Source: Mesorhizobium temperatum
Lineage (GTDB): Bacteria > Pseudomonadota > Alphaproteobacteria > Rhizobiales > Rhizobiaceae
Assembly (NCBI RefSeq): GCF_002284575.1
Contig: NZ_NPKJ01000073.1
Coordinates: 57,124 to 121,123, forward strand
DNA length: 64,000 nucleotides
Direction of reading: 5' to 3'
A model generated the notes under the pieces. The model saw nothing but the letters and a program-made list of their open reading frames with translations, did not search any database and was not told where the DNA came from. Positions 42,218-51,273 of the stretch are shown here, in pieces (positions within the stretch are counted from its first letter, which is position 1; every line of letters starts with the position of its first letter). The position numbers and the translations under genes are program-made.

Positions 42218-42395
42218 GCCCCTCATCGCCCTGCCGGGCACTTCTCCCCGTATAGTGACGGGGAGAAGGATGCCTTCGCAAAGGATTTCGCCGACACCCA
42301 GCGTTGCAGAAAGGGTACCGAGGTCGCGGCCAGCCTCTTCTCCCCGTCACTATACGGGGAGAAGGTGCCGGCAGGCGGATGAGGGGCAGCGCCGA
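42218..42395. repeat. Large inverted repeat, family C
   Basis: Outer arms GGCGCTGCCCCTCATC and its complement near 42376-42395 enclose two copies of CTTCTCCCCGT-ATAGTGA-CGGGG in opposite orientation (about 42240-42270 and 42335-42363). The whole can fold into a long hairpin in the 350-bp gap between the solute-binding-protein gene and the malF-type gene. No gene is seen in this gap. Confidence 0.75.
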
Positions 42396-42495
42396 CATTG
42401 ACAATTGGTCTTCCAACATGAGTAGAGGCGGTCTTTTGCCAGATACAAATGTCCGGCCGCCCGCCAGGAAGACGGGCGAGCGGCCGGATCAGCGC

Positions 42496-43752
42496 CTACT
42501 GCTGCGGCGCCGAATCGATGATCGACTGCATGGTTTCCTGCGCATTGGCGATGGCGCCGTCGACGTCTTCGCCGAAGAAGACCTCGTTGACCATCTGGTT
42601 CCACGGACCGTTGGCGGAGTTGATCAGGTCGTTGAACACCACCGAATAGGGTGTGCGGCCCTTGGCCATGGCTTCTGCGGCGACCTTGTAGCGCGGGTCG
42701 AGGTCCTTCAGCGCCTCATTGGCGATGTCGCCGCGCACGGGAAGGCTGCCATATTTCGCCAGTATGGTCTGGCCTTCCAGCGAGTAGGCGAAATCGAGGA
42801 ACTCCTTCACCACCGCGATTTTCGTGGTGCCCTTGGTGACGACGAAGTTGTCGCCGCCGGCAAAGGACGACCAGCCGCCATCCTTGCCGGGCAGGAAGGT
42901 GACGCCATAGTCGATGTCTGGGTATTGCGTGTTCAGCGCGCCGATGGCGAAAGCTCCGGACGGCGAGATGCCGATATTGCCGCCGGCGAAGGCGGCAAAG
43001 AAGTTGGAGCCGGTGTCGGTCTGCGCGCCTGCCGGCACCAGATCCTTCTTGACCATCGAGCGGTAGAGATCGATGGCGCCGCGCAGCTGCGGGCTATCGA
43101 GCGTCGCCTTCGAGCCGTCCTCGGTGAGGATGTCGCCGCCCGAGGCCCAGATCAGCGGCGTGAAGGTGAAGATGTTGCAGCCGCCGCAATTGCCGGAGAA
43201 GTAGAATCCCTTGGTGTCGCCGCCGAGCGCGTTGACCTTCTCGGCATAGGCTTCGATCTCGGCCCAGTTGGTCGGACCTTTTTCAGGGTCGAGACCGGCC
43301 TGCTTGAACAGCTTCTTGTTCCAGATCAGCACCGAACTATCGGCGGAGAACGGCAGCCCGTAGATGCGGCCCTTGTAGGTGCCGGTTTTGACATGCGCCG
43401 GCGACAGGCTATTGAAATAAGGCAGCGATTTCGCCCAGTCGGTGATGTCTTCCAGCTGGCCGGCGGCAGCGAAGGACGGCGTGTAGATCAGATCGAGCGA
43501 AAGCGCATCGGGTGCTGTGCCGCCGGCGGCGGCAGCGCCATATTTCGGGATGATCTCGGCATTGGGGATGATGTCCAGCTTGATCTGGTTCTCATGCCCC
43601 TTGTTGAAGGCATCGACGATGCGCGGCATGAAGTTCGAGCCGTCGGCGCGCACCCAGATGTTGGCGGTCTCGGCTGCGGCGGACGGCTCGACTGTCGCCA
43701 GCGTGGAAAAAACGCTCGCGGCAAAGGCGAGCCCGGTAATGATGGTTTTCAT
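42496..43752 (-). CDS. Sugar ABC transporter solute-binding protein (family 1)
   Basis: About 418 residues with a Sec signal peptide (MKTIITGLAFAASVFSTLA) and a MalE-like fold; YKGRIYGLPFSADSSVLIWN is the conserved hinge region and GGCN with paired Cys at about residue 185 is unusual for the family. The ATG at 43752 has GGAGGAGAA upstream. First transport gene of the GH127 operon; with the two permeases it should bring in an arabinose-containing oligosaccharide (inference). Confidence 0.93.
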   Translation of the reverse strand: MKTIITGLAFAASVFSTLATVEPSAAAETANIWVRADGSNFMPRIVDAFNKGHENQIKLDIIPNAEIIPKYGAAAAGGTAPDALSLDLIYTPSFAAAGQLEDITDWAKSLPYFNSLSPAHVKTGTYKGRIYGLPFSADSSVLIWNKKLFKQAGLDPEKGPTNWAEIEAYAEKVNALGGDTKGFYFSGNCGGCNIFTFTPLIWASGGDILTEDGSKATLDSPQLRGAIDLYRSMVKKDLVPAGAQTDTGSNFFAAFAGGNIGISPSGAFAIGALNTQYPDIDYGVTFLPGKDGGWSSFAGGDNFVVTKGTTKIAVVKEFLDFAYSLEGQTILAKYGSLPVRGDIANEALKDLDPRYKVAAEAMAKGRTPYSVVFNDLINSANGPWNQMVNEVFFGEDVDGAIANAQETMQSIIDSAPQQ

Positions 43753-43817
43753 GGTTCTCCTCCTCATGGTTCTGTTTTCCTGCGGCCGCGCTCCCCGCGC
43801 GGCGGCCTTTCGCTTTG

Positions 43818-43866
43818 ATGCATGTCGTTATCCCAAAACCGCTGCGCACTTTTGGGCGACATGCAT
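43818..43866. repeat. Dispersed palindromic repeat (best copy)
   Basis: ATGCATGTCG / CGACATGCAT and CCCAAAA / TTTTGGG are nested perfect arms around an 11-base loop. Related copies are at 15221-15263 and 3464-3530. It lies between the LacI gene and the solute-binding-protein gene and could act as a weak terminator or processing site. Confidence 0.75.
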
Positions 43867-43871
43867 TGGTC

Positions 43872-44927
43872 TCAGCCGCCCGGCGGACGGCCGCATGACT
43901 GACGCACCACGAGCCGGCACGGCAGTTTTCGGATGCCCGGCTCGGCGGGTTCGCCGCCGACGAGCGAAAGAAGCGTAAGACCGGCCTCGCGCCCGAGTGC
44001 CGCCAGATTCATGTCGACGGAGGTCAGCGGCGGGCGGGTCGCCTCGGCCACGATCTGCCAATTGTCGAAACCGATGACGCCGACATCGTCCGGCACGCCA
44101 AGCCCGCGCTCGCGCAGCGCGTCGATGACGCCGCGCGCGATCTGGTCGTTGCCGCAAAACACGGCATCGGGTTTTTCGCCCCCACTCTTCGACAGCTTAC
44201 CGTCGAAGAGCTTCTTCACCGCCTCGTGACCCCACGCTTCCGACCACGATCCGAGCAATGGTTCCATGACCGGCAAGCCTTTCTCGGTCAGCACGTCACG
44301 ATAGGCCTGTGCCCGCGCGTGCACCACCTCAAAACTCGCCGGCCCGGTGACATGGGCGATGCGCCGCCGCCCAAGCCGCCAAAAGTGCTCGACCGCCAGG
44401 CGCGCGCCGCCGGCGTCGTCAGACACGAAAGCGATGGCGCCGGGATCGGGCTGGGTGAAGGCGTAAATCACGGGAACGCCGAGATTGGACAGGTCGACCG
44501 GCAGATGGCGATCGATGCGCTTGCCGGTGGCGATGATGCCGTCGACGCGCTTGTCGAGCATGGCATCGACATGGAGCTGGCCGAGGCGCTGGTCGTCCTC
44601 GACATTGCACAGAAAGACCGAGACGCCCTTGTCGACCAGCGCATCCGAAATGCCCGACATGACCGGCAGCGAAAAGCGGCCATAGGTGTCGTTGGTCAAC
44701 AGCCCGACGGTGAAGGAGCGCCGCCGCAACAGACTCTGCGCCAGGCTGTTCGGCCGAAAGCCCAGCCGCTGCGCCGTCTCGCGAATGCGCTCGCGCGTCT
44801 CGGCCGTCATCCGCCCCTGCCCGTTCAGCGCCTTCGACGCGGTGGCGACGCTGACGCCGGCAAGGGCTGCCACCTCACGGAGGGTGACGGGGGTTTTGGT
44901 GGGCGCTGGCGAGGCGTCAGAAACCAT
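43872..44927 (-). CDS. LacI family transcriptional regulator
   Basis: A 351-residue repressor. The N-terminal helix-turn-helix and hinge helix read LREVAALAGVSVATASKALN and RERIRETAQRLGFRPN; the periplasmic-binding-protein-like core occupies 75-340. It is first in the GH127 sugar operon on the same strand. Two palindromes of LacI type lie upstream (44953-44968 and 45021-45036), so it most likely represses itself and the operon until a sugar binds. Confidence 0.93.
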   Translation of the reverse strand: MVSDASPAPTKTPVTLREVAALAGVSVATASKALNGQGRMTAETRERIRETAQRLGFRPNSLAQSLLRRRSFTVGLLTNDTYGRFSLPVMSGISDALVDKGVSVFLCNVEDDQRLGQLHVDAMLDKRVDGIIATGKRIDRHLPVDLSNLGVPVIYAFTQPDPGAIAFVSDDAGGARLAVEHFWRLGRRRIAHVTGPASFEVVHARAQAYRDVLTEKGLPVMEPLLGSWSEAWGHEAVKKLFDGKLSKSGGEKPDAVFCGNDQIARGVIDALRERGLGVPDDVGVIGFDNWQIVAEATRPPLTSVDMNLAALGREAGLTLLSLVGGEPAEPGIRKLPCRLVVRQSCGRPPGG

Positions 44928-44952
44928 GTTGCGGGTGCGGGTCCCTCGAGTT

Positions 44953-44968
44953 GGGAAAAGCTTTTCTC
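44953..44968. promoter_or_regulatory. LacI-type operator, proximal
   Basis: GGGAAAAGCTTTTCTC is a palindrome centred on GC, 25 bp before the LacI start. It matches the distal site in AAAA/TTTTCTC. Probable repressor site. Confidence 0.65.
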
Positions 44969-45020
44969 TTATGGGCCTGCGAAGCGCTGAATGGGGAGGT
45001 CAGCGGATGCGAGGCGATTT

Positions 45021-45036
45021 GAGAAAAGGTTTTCTC
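45021..45036. promoter_or_regulatory. LacI-type operator, distal
   Basis: GAGAAAAGGTTTTCTC has 7-bp perfect arms (GAGAAAA / TTTTCTC). The two sites are 68 bp apart centre to centre, suitable for DNA looping. Confidence 0.65.
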
Positions 45037-45315
45037 TAAGGGAGATTAAGAGAAGGGTGTGGGGATGGCAAGGGGGGAGAACTTTGGTTCGAGATTTCCT
45101 GTTGAGTGCGGTAGCCAGGAGCGGTCATTGCCGAGCAGATACTCCAACGTCGCGTTCTGGGCCGCAAGTTGACTGGCAGCTTCTGGCCCCCTAAGCCAAT
45201 CGATTAGCGGACGTCAACTAGAAGTGGCCCAAGGTCTCAGAATGGCATATTGCCACCTTTCCTGTAGTCACCGCCACTCGGCTGGTGCAGAATTGCAGCT
45301 AAGAGGGGGCGACAC

Positions 45316-46092
45316 GTGGGCAAGATCGAGGACTGGGTCGTTGCAACGACCGTGGACGTTAATGGCCACACTGTTGCAACGCTCAAGCCTGATGCTACAA
45401 AGTTGAGTGGCGCCATCGATGAGCTTGCGACGGCGCTGCCGTCTCACTATGCCTCGAAAAAGCGCATTGCTTCGATCCTGAAGCGCCTCGGCAAGTCGGC
45501 CGCAGCCGCGTATGTCCAGAACAAGCTTCCAACCGGCTCGCGTATAAGGTCTGGCGACCTCGCCGAAATTCTCGCTTCCCGCTATGTCGAGGAATCGACC
45601 GACTTCCCGGCCGGTATAAGCAAGCTGCGGTGGAAAGATCACCGCGAGATGGCGATGCGGGGCGATGATCTTATCGGTCTCCAGCCGGTGGACGGGCCGG
45701 AGAAGATCCGCTTTCTGAAAGGCGAAGTGAAGAGCCGCGCCAAGCTGACGACGTCGGCAGTAACCGACGCACGAAAGGCGCTTACTGCATTTCAGCAAAA
45801 GCCGTCGCCACATGCGTTGGAGTTTATCGCCGACCGGCTTCACGAGGACGGTGAGGACGAGTTGGGAAACCTTATCGACGACGCCCTCCTGGTGGATGGC
45901 ATTGCGCTGAAACAGGTCTCACATCTGATCTTCACCTTCTCGGGAAACAACCCGTCCGCGATCCTGGCGAAGAACCTCGCAGCATACATGGGGAAGGTGC
46001 CGCAATCGGCTGTCGGCCTTCGCGTAGACGGGCATCAAGATTTCATCGCTAGCGTGTTCAAAAAGGTGGGGGAACATGCCGACGGGGAATGA
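45316..46092 (+). CDS. hamA: Hachiman system nuclease subunit HamA (DUF1837)
   Basis: A 258-residue DUF1837 protein. The visible PD-(D/E)xK-type residues are Glu 84 in SGDLAEILASRY, Asp 117/118 in RGDDLIGL, and Glu 137 and Lys 139 in LKGEVKSRAK. HamA is the effector nuclease of the two-gene Hachiman antiphage system, held inactive by HamB until damaged or invading DNA is sensed (family knowledge). The GTG start follows GAGGGGG. It overlaps hamB by 17 bp. The LacI operon lies divergent upstream, with about 280 bp between and no gene seen there. Confidence 0.88.
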   Translation: MGKIEDWVVATTVDVNGHTVATLKPDATKLSGAIDELATALPSHYASKKRIASILKRLGKSAAAAYVQNKLPTGSRIRSGDLAEILASRYVEESTDFPAGISKLRWKDHREMAMRGDDLIGLQPVDGPEKIRFLKGEVKSRAKLTTSAVTDARKALTAFQQKPSPHALEFIADRLHEDGEDELGNLIDDALLVDGIALKQVSHLIFTFSGNNPSAILAKNLAAYMGKVPQSAVGLRVDGHQDFIASVFKKVGEHADGE

Positions 46093-49000
46093 GGCGCTCG
46101 AAGCGAGCATCCGGGGCGCCGTTGAGACGGGATTCAGGAGAAACCTTCTCGCGCGTGGGCAGGCAAGATCGCTGATCTGGCGCGACGGACAACTGCCCGA
46201 TGACGCACCACGGTTCACCTCGAACCTGTCATACGATCTCCTTTCCTACGGCTACGCCCTGCTGGGACAGGGCATTCGCCTGCTTGAGGGCGGCGGCGAC
46301 GCCAGCGTTGCACGGATTGGTTTCGAGCGGAGTGCCGAAGCGCTTGAAGCCGTCATTGCAAGGGGAGCGGCGGCGGCGTCGCGAGACTTCCATCGCTTGG
46401 TTGCGGCCTCAGCATATCATCTGGGTCGGTTTTCGGCGCGGGCTTACTCGCTTCTTGTCGCGGCCGCCGACAACGCCAACTTGAGCCGTCCCGAGCGATG
46501 CCTTGCACTGTTCATACTTCGCGATTTAGATGCGCTGGAAGCGATGATCGCGGAATGGCGGGCTTCGGGTCAGTCAGACGACAATACTCTCGCAGCTGCT
46601 TTGGCCGCCCATTTCGAAGGCCAGGACGAAAGTGCGGATGACGAGGAAGACGGGGGCGATGGCGATCTCCTTCGTGTTGTCGATCTCGCACTCACGGATC
46701 AATATTTCGGAGCAATTTCGGTCGCGCTCCTCGCATTTGAGCGTGGAAGCAGCGAGCTGATAGAGGATGCGATTAAACGTCTAAGCGATGGTCTTGCCAG
46801 CTGCGCCGAACTCAGCATGGTTCCGCAATGGTGGTGTTTCCGGCTTACGATTCATGTCCTGCGGGATACATGGGAGGCAAGCTTCCACCAGCGCTTGCCG
46901 CTGAAGCCTCTGAACGAAGTGGCCACGGAAGAGTGGCAGCGATGCAGGAGACTTTTCATTGCGGCTCTCTACCGGCGCCGCCGGGCGGAAATCGAACTCT
47001 GGCCATCGCAGCTCGACGCGGCTGATCGAGCGATCGTGGGCAGCGGCAACATGGTTGTGTCGCTGCCCACGAGCGCCGGCAAGACCCGTGTCGCAGAGCT
47101 TTGCATTCTGGCCTGCCTCGCGGACGGAAAGAAGGTCGTCTTCATTACGCCGCTGCGCGCCCTGTCTGCCCAGACTGAAGCCGTACTGCAGCGTACCTTC
47201 GCGCCGCTCGGCAAGACTGTATCGACGCTCTACGGCAGCATCGGCGTGAGCGAGCTTGATTCAGACTTCTTCGAGGACCGCGACATCATCGTTGGCACGC
47301 CCGAGAAGCTGGATTTCGCGTTGCGAAACGATCCGTCCATTCTCTATGACGTCGGCCTCATCGTGCTTGATGAGGGGCACATGATTGGCCTGGGCGAACG
47401 TGAGATACGCTACGAGGCCCAAATTCAGAGGCTCCTGCAGCGTCACGATGCCAACAAGCGACGGATCGTCTGCCTTTCCGCCGTGTTGCCCGATGGCGAT
47501 CAGCTCGAAGATTTTACCGCGTGGCTATCGAATGATGACGACGACGCGTTGGTGCGGAAGAACTGGCGACCAACGCGCCTGTGGTACGGCGAGGTTGTCT
47601 GGAAGAACGGGCTTGGACGGCTCAACGCTAACGTGGAGGGCGAAACGCCGTGGGTGGAAACATTTGTAGGAGGCTTTGTTCCGCCCAAGCGGAAAAAGGA
47701 ATTTCCGTCGGACCAGCGTGAGTTATGCCTCGCCTGCGCGTGGCGGCTTGTCGAGGACGGGCAGACCGTCCTGATCTTCTGCCCCGAGCGACGGTCAGTC
47801 GAGCCCTATGCGGAGGCAATCGTCAAGCTTCACCGCCAGCTTGGCCTACCGTCCTTGTACATTGGCGATGGATCGGACCTCAGCACCGCAATAGCCATTG
47901 GAACGGAGTGGCTGGGCGCGGATCACGTGCTTCTAAAGTGTCTCAAGCTTGGCGTGGCGATTCACCACGGGGCGCTGCCCACACCGTACCGGAAAGAAAT
48001 CGAGCGGCTGCTGCGCGAAGGTGTTCTGCCAGTGACAGTGTCGTCGCCAACACTGGCGCAAGGTCTCAACCTTTCCGCCTCGGTCGTCATTTTCCACGAC
48101 TTGAGGAGAAACCAGGAAGTTATCCGCTCCTCGGACTTCCGCAACATCGTTGGACGGGCCGGAAGGGCCTACGTCGATGTAGAGGGCCTCGTCCTGTACC
48201 CCATGTTTGATCGCGTTAGGAAACGGCGCGACGACTGGTCTGGACTCATCGCTTCCAAAAAGGGGCATGAGATGGAGAGCGGTCTTTTGCGTCTGGTTCT
48301 GGCGTTGCTGCGCCGGCTTGCGCGCAAGATCAAAGCGAAGGATTTCAACACGCTAGTCGAATACGTTATGAATAACGCCGAAGTCTGGGACTTTGGCCAT
48401 GCGATGGTTCCGGTGGGGCAGGTGACGGAACTTAGCGAAGAACAATGGAATGAGTACCTAACCACCCTAGATACGGCGATCTTGAGCCTTCTTGGCGATA
48501 AGGAGATCGCGGATGTCAATCTGGAGAAGACGCTGGACGCCGTGCTTGCATCTTCGCTGTTCGAACGTCGACTGGCGAGACGAAAAGAGGCGCAGCATGC
48601 AGCGTTTCGCGGCCTCATTCTTGCGCGCGCCAAACACCTTTGGCGGAACTCTTCAGCCCGTCAGCGACGGGGGTACTTCCTCTCCGGCGTCGGCCTGAAG
48701 ACCGGACAAATGCTTGACCAGCATGCTGCTGCACTCAATAATCTTCTCGTGCAAGCCAACGGCGGGATATTAAATGACGAGAACGATGCGGCAATAGGAG
48801 CCATCACGGCATTTGCCGCAATCGTCTTCACGATCGATCCATTCATTCCAAGGCAGTTGCCAAATGAGTGGCCGGCGATACTCAGGGCGTGGCTGCTCGG
48901 CGAGCCCATCGCCTCTTTCACTGCTGACGACCAGGACAGGGTCCTCAACTTCGTGGAACAGGGACTCTCGTTCCGCCTGCCCTGGGCGATGGAGGCAGTG

Positions 49001-49591
49001 CGCGTACGAGCGCTTGCGAACAATGATCCTGTGAGTAACGGCGCCATTGGCAATCTCACGATGGATGATATGGAACTGGGCCTCGCGGTGGCTGCGGTCG
49101 AAACCGGTACACTCAATCGTTCCACCGCACTGCTAATAAGATCGGGCTTTAGCTCGCGGCTGGCAGCAATCAAGATCGTGACCGACCTTGCGGCGACATT
49201 CGAGAGTGGCGTTGAACTTCGCAGGTGGCTCCGTAGCCGGGCTGTGCGCGAAGCAGGCAACGATCCTGACTGGCCCATGCCGGAGGCGCATCAGCTTTGG
49301 TTGGATTACGTGTCTACCTATTCGCGCTTTGCTGCGCGGAAGTGGGAGGAGATCACCCTCTATTCGGACGTCAGGTGGGAGGTTGATGCTGTGGTAAGCG
49401 AAGGGATGGCTGTACGGCTTGAAACGTCAGAAGATGGCTCGACCGAGCTGCTGGCGCCGGACGGTACGCGGCTTGGAGTTCTGAACGAGCGCCTCAATCC
49501 TGCACGTTGCGGTCTTACGATCGCAACCCTTGAAGGTGGCAGGATCGCAATTAGCTATCTCGGACCCGACACGCTCGAGGCTACGGCATGA
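46076..49591 (+). CDS. hamB: Hachiman system helicase subunit HamB
   Basis: A 1171-residue superfamily 2 helicase. After an alpha-helical N-terminal region (1-300) come the Walker A SLPTSAGKTRVAEL near residue 330, the DEGH box at 432-435, the motif SAVLPDGDQLEDFTAWL, and the motif VI-type NIVGRAGRAYVD near 690, then a long C-terminal part with Ski2-like features. The SAGKT and DEGH forms are those of HamB. It forms the sensor-motor of Hachiman with HamA. It ends in ATGA shared with a third, frameshifted gene. Confidence 0.88.
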   Translation: MPTGNEALEASIRGAVETGFRRNLLARGQARSLIWRDGQLPDDAPRFTSNLSYDLLSYGYALLGQGIRLLEGGGDASVARIGFERSAEALEAVIARGAAAASRDFHRLVAASAYHLGRFSARAYSLLVAAADNANLSRPERCLALFILRDLDALEAMIAEWRASGQSDDNTLAAALAAHFEGQDESADDEEDGGDGDLLRVVDLALTDQYFGAISVALLAFERGSSELIEDAIKRLSDGLASCAELSMVPQWWCFRLTIHVLRDTWEASFHQRLPLKPLNEVATEEWQRCRRLFIAALYRRRRAEIELWPSQLDAADRAIVGSGNMVVSLPTSAGKTRVAELCILACLADGKKVVFITPLRALSAQTEAVLQRTFAPLGKTVSTLYGSIGVSELDSDFFEDRDIIVGTPEKLDFALRNDPSILYDVGLIVLDEGHMIGLGEREIRYEAQIQRLLQRHDANKRRIVCLSAVLPDGDQLEDFTAWLSNDDDDALVRKNWRPTRLWYGEVVWKNGLGRLNANVEGETPWVETFVGGFVPPKRKKEFPSDQRELCLACAWRLVEDGQTVLIFCPERRSVEPYAEAIVKLHRQLGLPSLYIGDGSDLSTAIAIGTEWLGADHVLLKCLKLGVAIHHGALPTPYRKEIERLLREGVLPVTVSSPTLAQGLNLSASVVIFHDLRRNQEVIRSSDFRNIVGRAGRAYVDVEGLVLYPMFDRVRKRRDDWSGLIASKKGHEMESGLLRLVLALLRRLARKIKAKDFNTLVEYVMNNAEVWDFGHAMVPVGQVTELSEEQWNEYLTTLDTAILSLLGDKEIADVNLEKTLDAVLASSLFERRLARRKEAQHAAFRGLILARAKHLWRNSSARQRRGYFLSGVGLKTGQMLDQHAAALNNLLVQANGGILNDENDAAIGAITAFAAIVFTIDPFIPRQLPNEWPAILRAWLLGEPIASFTADDQDRVLNFVEQGLSFRLPWAMEAVRVRALANNDPVSNGAIGNLTMDDMELGLAVAAVETGTLNRSTALLIRSGFSSRLAAIKIVTDLAATFESGVELRRWLRSRAVREAGNDPDWPMPEAHQLWLDYVSTYSRFAARKWEEITLYSDVRWEVDAVVSEGMAVRLETSEDGSTELLAPDGTRLGVLNERLNPARCGLTIATLEGGRIAISYLGPDTLEATA

Positions 49592-49982
49592 AGCTGGTGT
49601 GTCTTGGCTGGGGATCGCTGATATTGCAGCCAGAAGACCTGCCATGCGGCGAGTGGCACGCTGATGGCCCGTTCTTACCAGTGGAATTCTCCCGCGTGTC
49701 GGAGGACGGCAGGATAACGTTGGTGATCGATCCCGTTGCGCATGACGTTCCTGTACTCTGGGCTGAGCTTGACGTGGCTTCGCTGGATGCGGCCGTAAAA
49801 GCGCTGGCGGCAAGGGAAGGTGTGACTCGGCTCGCGTCAATCGGGCGGTGGCCTCGCGTTCGCAGTATGCGGAACGGATCGGATCGTGGGCGGCCGGCAA
49901 AGGGATCGACGGCGTCGTCTGGACGGTCCTAAAGTCAGGTTTCTCGGGTAGTCGAGGCAGATCGCCTAGCCTCTTGAGATGA
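49588..49982 (+). pseudogene. Frameshifted conserved hypothetical gene coupled to hamB
   Basis: Begins MKLVCLGWGSLILQPEDLP and continues through GPFLPVEFSRVSEDGRITLVI and ELDVASLDAAVKALAAREG, the pattern of a widespread small conserved protein, up to IGRWPR near 49855. There the frame changes: the continuation SQYAERIGSWAAGKGIDGVV is read in another frame and ends at 49982, so a one-base indel splits the gene. The far C-terminus also seems lost. The start overlaps the hamB stop by 4 bp. Whether it ever belonged to the Hachiman unit is open. Confidence 0.7.
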
Positions 49983-50242
49983 GGCGCACTGCGGTCATTC
50001 GCGAGGCGGACGGTGGAGCTCACCGATGGGTCAGAGGCGACCATCGTGGACAAACAAGCACCGGCCGCTCACACTGCTTCCGCTCGCCCACGCGCTTCTG
50101 CTGCCGGTTTGAGTTGGCGCCAAGCCTCAGATCGGCGCTCGCGTCTGACACCGACTAAAAGCAACAATGCGCTGCTCTATTTTATTTTCACGGCGCGGTT
50201 CTCGGAAGGCCGCTCGGTCCCCCCGCCAGAAGAGAAAGCGCC

Positions 50243-50803
50243 ATGAGAAAGCTCATCATCACCGAATTCATCAGCATCGATGGCATCGCCGAGGTCGAGA
50301 AGCTGCCCGGCGTGACCTGGAACGATGAAATGCAAAGGTTCAAGGAGGACGAGCTTGCCGACAGCGGCGCGATGCTTTTGGGGCGCACGACCTATGAGAT
50401 CTTTGCCGGCTCATGGCCCAATGAAACCGGAGACTTCGCCGACCGCTTCAACGCACTGCCGAAATATGTCGCCTCGACCAGCCTGAGGGCGCTCGACTGG
50501 AAGCCGGCAGAGCTGCTGAAGGGCGCCTTGCCGGATGCGGTCAGGGAACTGAAGCAAGGCAGCGGCGGCAACATCTATGTGCATGGCAGCCTGAGCATCG
50601 CCCAGCAGTTGCTGCGCCATGGGCTGGTCGACCGCATCAGGCTGCTCAGTTATCCCGGCGCCGTCGGCCAGGGCAAGCCGCTGTTCCCGCCCGGCGAGCC
50701 AGTGCCGCTCGAGTTGATATCGGTCACGCCATTCAGCAACGGCGTGGTGGCGCTTGAGTATGCGCCTGTGACGGGGAAGTCTGATGAGGGCGAGCGCCGA
50801 TGA
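50243..50803 (+). CDS. Dihydrofolate reductase family protein (RibD C-terminal-like), copy 1
   Basis: A 186-residue protein of the DHFR/RibD-C superfamily, NADPH-dependent reductases of unknown substrate in this subgroup. Seen are ITEFISIDGIAEV at the N-terminus, LLGRTTYEIFAGSWP, and GGNIYVHGSLSIAQQLL with the dinucleotide-binding Gly-Gly. GAAGAGAAAG precedes the ATG. It is almost identical to the gene at 58223-58765 (about 10 differences over 180 residues), a recent duplication. Palindromic repeats follow. Confidence 0.9.
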   Translation: MRKLIITEFISIDGIAEVEKLPGVTWNDEMQRFKEDELADSGAMLLGRTTYEIFAGSWPNETGDFADRFNALPKYVASTSLRALDWKPAELLKGALPDAVRELKQGSGGNIYVHGSLSIAQQLLRHGLVDRIRLLSYPGAVGQGKPLFPPGEPVPLELISVTPFSNGVVALEYAPVTGKSDEGERR

Positions 50804-50807
50804 CAGC

Positions 50808-50987
50808 CAATCTCCCCACTGTGGGGGAGATGCCCGGCAGGGCAGAGGGGGCGCGAAAGAACGCAAGCATTTGAGTTTTAGCTGCCGTAACGGCGCAGTT
50901 GCGATTTAGGTTGGCGGGACAGCGCCCCCCTCTGGCCTGCCGGCCATCTCCCCCACAAGGGCCCGCAAGGGGGGAGATCGGCAGCTT
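50808..50987. repeat. Inverted pair of palindromic repeats, family A
   Basis: Facing units at about 50811-50853 (CAATCTCCCCACTGTGGGGG and following) and 50925-50985 (CCCCCCTCTGGCCTGCCGGC and following). The right unit ends directly at the start of the GntR remnant, so an insertion or rearrangement cut that gene. Confidence 0.8.
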
Positions 50988-50989
50988 CA

Positions 50990-51140
50990 GCCTACGACGC
51001 GCTACTGGACGGCTCGCTGAAGCCCGACGAGCGCGAGCTTTCGCTGCGGCCAGGCGTGTCGCGACCGCTACTGCGAGAGGCGCTGCGCTCGCTTGCCATG
51101 CTCGGCTTTCCTGGACATCCGCTACGGCAGGGGGGCCGCC
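50990..51140 (+). pseudogene. GntR (FadR-type) regulator remnant
   Basis: In one frame from 50990: AYDALLDGSLKPDERELSLR then PGVSRPLLREALRSLAMLGF, the wing-helix of a GntR regulator; after one extra C near 51110 the next frame continues LDIRYGRGA, the usual following strand. About 50 residues remain; the 5' end is cut by a family A repeat and the effector domain is absent. GntR regulators commonly control amino-acid ABC transporters, and one follows here on the opposite strand. Confidence 0.65.
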
Positions 51141-51273
51141 GCCGTCGGGCTCGCGCGCGCCATCAGGGCCTGCCACAGCCTCGGTAGGCTACCGCGAGAC
51201 TGTGACAGCGGCTCGGTTGGACAATTCACGACACAGTTTGCAGTACCTATTACCTATAAAGTGCCAAGCCGCA

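Noticed and set aside
45037..45315. Attachment site or tRNA upstream of Hachiman
   Set aside because: No tRNA fold, direct repeat or integrase gene was seen on either side.
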